Source: Luteolibacter sp. Y139 (lineage in GTDB: Bacteria > Verrucomicrobiota > Verrucomicrobiia > Verrucomicrobiales > Akkermansiaceae). Taken from it: a stretch of 64,000 nt of DNA. Positions 62,708 through 64,000 of this stretch are shown piece after piece. Location of the stretch: contig NZ_JBBUKT010000010.1 of assembly GCF_038066715.1 (NCBI RefSeq), positions 237,217 through 301,216 of the forward strand, in the 5' to 3' direction. Positions within the stretch are counted from its first letter, which is position 1. The number at the start of each line of letters is the position of its first letter. The translations under genes were made by a program, and so were the position numbers. Under the pieces are notes generated by a model that saw only the letters and a list, made by a program, of their open reading frames with translations, made no database searches and had not been told where the DNA came from.

Positions 62708-63091
62708 GTGAAGCCGCGCCCCTTGCTTCGCCGCCCGTCGTTTTGGCTCGGGCTTTTCGTCGCGTCCTTTCTCGCGTGGGCATGGTGGGATACCACGCGC
62801 GCCACGACTTGCGTGCATTGGTGGGTTGAGTCGGGAACCCGCGGTGTAGTGCGGCTGGACGGAACCACCTATATTTTTGACCGCGCGGTGCACACGTTAA
62901 CCGGAAAGGGCAGCGGCGTGGCGCGCCTTCCGCCCACAACCACCGAGGCGCAAGAATTCGTGTTCACTCAGCCGGGCATTCGCTGCCTGAGAATCCCCGA
63001 CTCCCTCGTCTTCTTCTCCTTCGTCGGGCTTTGGGGCGGGTGGCTCGCGTGGCGCTCGCGGAGGATGAGGCGCACGGCCACCGTCGTTTGA
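62708..63091 (+). CDS. Two-TM hypothetical protein (paralogue B)
   Basis: A 127-residue paralogue of the protein at 61492: N-terminal RRPSFWLGLFVASFLAWAWW, a beta-type middle and a C-terminal helix ending GGWLAWRSRRMRRT. Length and the terminal A-W-R-x-R-R-M-R-R motif are conserved, the middle is not. Probably an inner-membrane protein with a periplasmic middle; unknown role. Confidence 0.6.
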   Translation: MKPRPLLRRPSFWLGLFVASFLAWAWWDTTRATTCVHWWVESGTRGVVRLDGTTYIFDRAVHTLTGKGSGVARLPPTTTEAQEFVFTQPGIRCLRIPDSLVFFSFVGLWGGWLAWRSRRMRRTATVV

Positions 63092-63127
63092 CAGTTTCCC
63101 GGTTCGTGCGATTGGAATGGTAACGCC

Positions 63128-63217
63128 ATGAATCCTGAGATTTTTGACGACCTAGCGGTGGCCGCCATCTTGGTGGCAGTAGCCATCGCGATGGCGAGCA
63201 CCCGCCGGTCGGCTTAG
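63128..63217 (+). CDS. Single-TM miniprotein
   Basis: A 29-residue frame reading MNPEIFDDLAVAAILVAVAI then AMASTRRSA: acidic start, one membrane helix, basic end. It follows the two-TM gene by 36 bases. Too short for certainty. Confidence 0.4.
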   Translation: MNPEIFDDLAVAAILVAVAIAMASTRRSA

Positions 63218-63295
63218 CTCCGCATCCGCCTCGTAGGAATTTCCACCACAGCAGCAGTCTCATCCAGAGCGAAGATTTCGGTTTTGAGGGATGGC

Positions 63296-63622
63296 ATGAG
63301 CATTCCATCAATGCGCTCCGATGCCGCGTTTCTGGCCGGCAATGCGCGCATCGTCGCTCTCTTGCGCGAGCGTCATCCCGAGGCATCATAGGAAGAACTG
63401 GCGCGCGCCCTGCACACCGCGAAATGGATTTTGGAGCCGTCGGAACAATTGAGCGAGGGCGACTTGGCGTCCTATCTTCTACGCGAGAGATGCGCATTGT
63501 CGGAACCGCCGCCGGGATCTGACATGCCGGTCTGGCAGTCGCGCACCAGCAGCGCACAAAGTAGGCGACAGGCGCGGCCTGTGAAACTCTTGCGCCTGTC
63601 GCCATTGTTCCTGGGAAAGTAG
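63296..63622 (+). pseudogene. Small gene with in-frame TAG at codon 32
   Basis: The frame begins MSIPSMRSDAAFLAGNARIV, ALLRERHPEAS, then TAG (63389-63391), then continues as EELARALHTAKWILEPSEQL, ASYLLRERC to a stop at 63622. Both halves are helical and read as one protein; a Gln codon at the stop would restore it. Function unknown. Confidence 0.5.
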
Positions 63623-63636
63623 GAGGCGAAAGAATA

Positions 63637-63823
63637 CCCGTGACCGGTTGGGTTTGAATTCCGGCCACGGGCGCATTTGCCGCTTCACACGAATACCACG
63701 GAAAGGCTTGGTACCCGCAGTCCCCCCGAACCACGGGCACCACGCACGGATGCGATAGGTAAACAGATGCACTCTTCCGGTCTGCGATGCAATGAACGCG
63801 CGGGACGTGATTCTACGGATGGA
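63637..63823. repeat. Dispersed intergenic repeat family 1, copy B
   Basis: Homologous to 33401-33580: the same hairpin CCCGTGACCGG/CCGGCCACGGG, the shared core CGCAGTCCCCCCGAACCACG, and GATGCAATGAACGC near the end. It lies in the last, gene-free part of the window. Confidence 0.75.
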
Positions 63824-64000
63824 ATCTTCCGAATGCTTCCATCGGAAAAAACGAAAGGGTGCATGCCAGTTTCCACTGGATCGTCGCCCCTCCCTTGATC
63901 CAAAGTTCTTCGGTGAATTCGTTCCTTTTCCGAAACGGTATCCAATTCTGTGAGGTGATCGAACCAGAGAGCTCGCTTAGTCCCAATAGCAGCGGAGTGC

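Noticed and set aside
5746..63391. A changed genetic code with stop codons read as Gln
   Set aside because: Many intact genes in the window end at TAG or TAA with sensible neighbours downstream, so only local nonsense changes or suppression are possible.
62964..63743. Minus-strand frames through repeat family 1 with shared VVRGDCG and FPWY words (also at 33254-33505)
   Set aside because: The similarity is explained by the DNA repeat; the frames extend into unrelated sequence and antisense of real genes.
1..64000. CRISPR arrays, tRNA and rRNA genes
   Set aside because: No regularly spaced repeats of 25-40 bases and no convincing tRNA T-loop/acceptor pairing or rRNA sequence were noticed by eye; a covariance-model scan would settle this.

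Overview
The window looks like a chromosomal stretch from a GC-rich Gram-negative bacterium, most probably of the Verrucomicrobiota (Luteolibacter/Verrucomicrobiaceae type). The reasons are a PEP-CTERM sorting signal, a Tat-exported Gfo/Idh/MocA oxidoreductase, a dense set of soil-type stress genes, and dispersed intergenic repeats. This assignment is an inference; there is no rRNA or tRNA gene in the window to confirm it.

Region 1 (about 1-11,750) is an integrative element. It opens with the C-terminal end of a tyrosine recombinase, then an excisionase-like protein, a family A DNA polymerase with an eroded N-terminal exonuclease domain, a winged-helix protein, a RecA/DnaB-like ATPase interrupted by an in-frame TAG, an HUH replication initiator, a stand-alone FtsH (M41)-like metallopeptidase, a DUF3987-like replication protein and several unknown proteins. 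Together they suggest a mobile element that makes its own replication machinery.

Region 2 (about 12,000-48,300) is chromosomal and rich in stress and envelope functions. It holds a small HD alarmone-type hydrolase, an oxidoreductase, glycine-zipper proteins, YihY/BrkB, a KatE catalase, a tetra-domain ExoIII-LigD fusion, a DUF418 membrane protein and a tight four-gene operon (glycosidase-like protein, GT4 glycosyltransferase, phosphodiesterase-EEP fusion, TVP38/VTT membrane protein). A PEP-CTERM protein, DUF1003 protein, MOSC protein, FAD-dependent protein, transglutaminase, DUF883-like proteins, a frameshifted SHOCT gene, two SDRs, two carbohydrate-active proteins, a lactonase and a YciF-like ferritin follow.

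Region 3 (about 48,300-64,000) is a mosaic of very small, mostly unrecognised genes on both strands, separated by hairpins and three families of dispersed repeats. Embedded in it are Ku (partner of the LigD fusion 33 kb away), a tiny zinc-finger-like protein 2 nt behind ku, a PhoD phosphatase, three small WYL-like proteins, a pair of two-TM paralogues and a decayed piece of an error-prone polymerase (DnaE2). Several genes here and in region 1 are broken by single in-frame stops or frameshifts.

Main points of interest: the ExoIII-PE-LIG-POL fusion with Ku elsewhere in the window; the phosphodiesterase-EEP operon; the element's M41 peptidase, degenerate polymerase and possible origin next to rep; and the repeat-rich small-gene mosaic.
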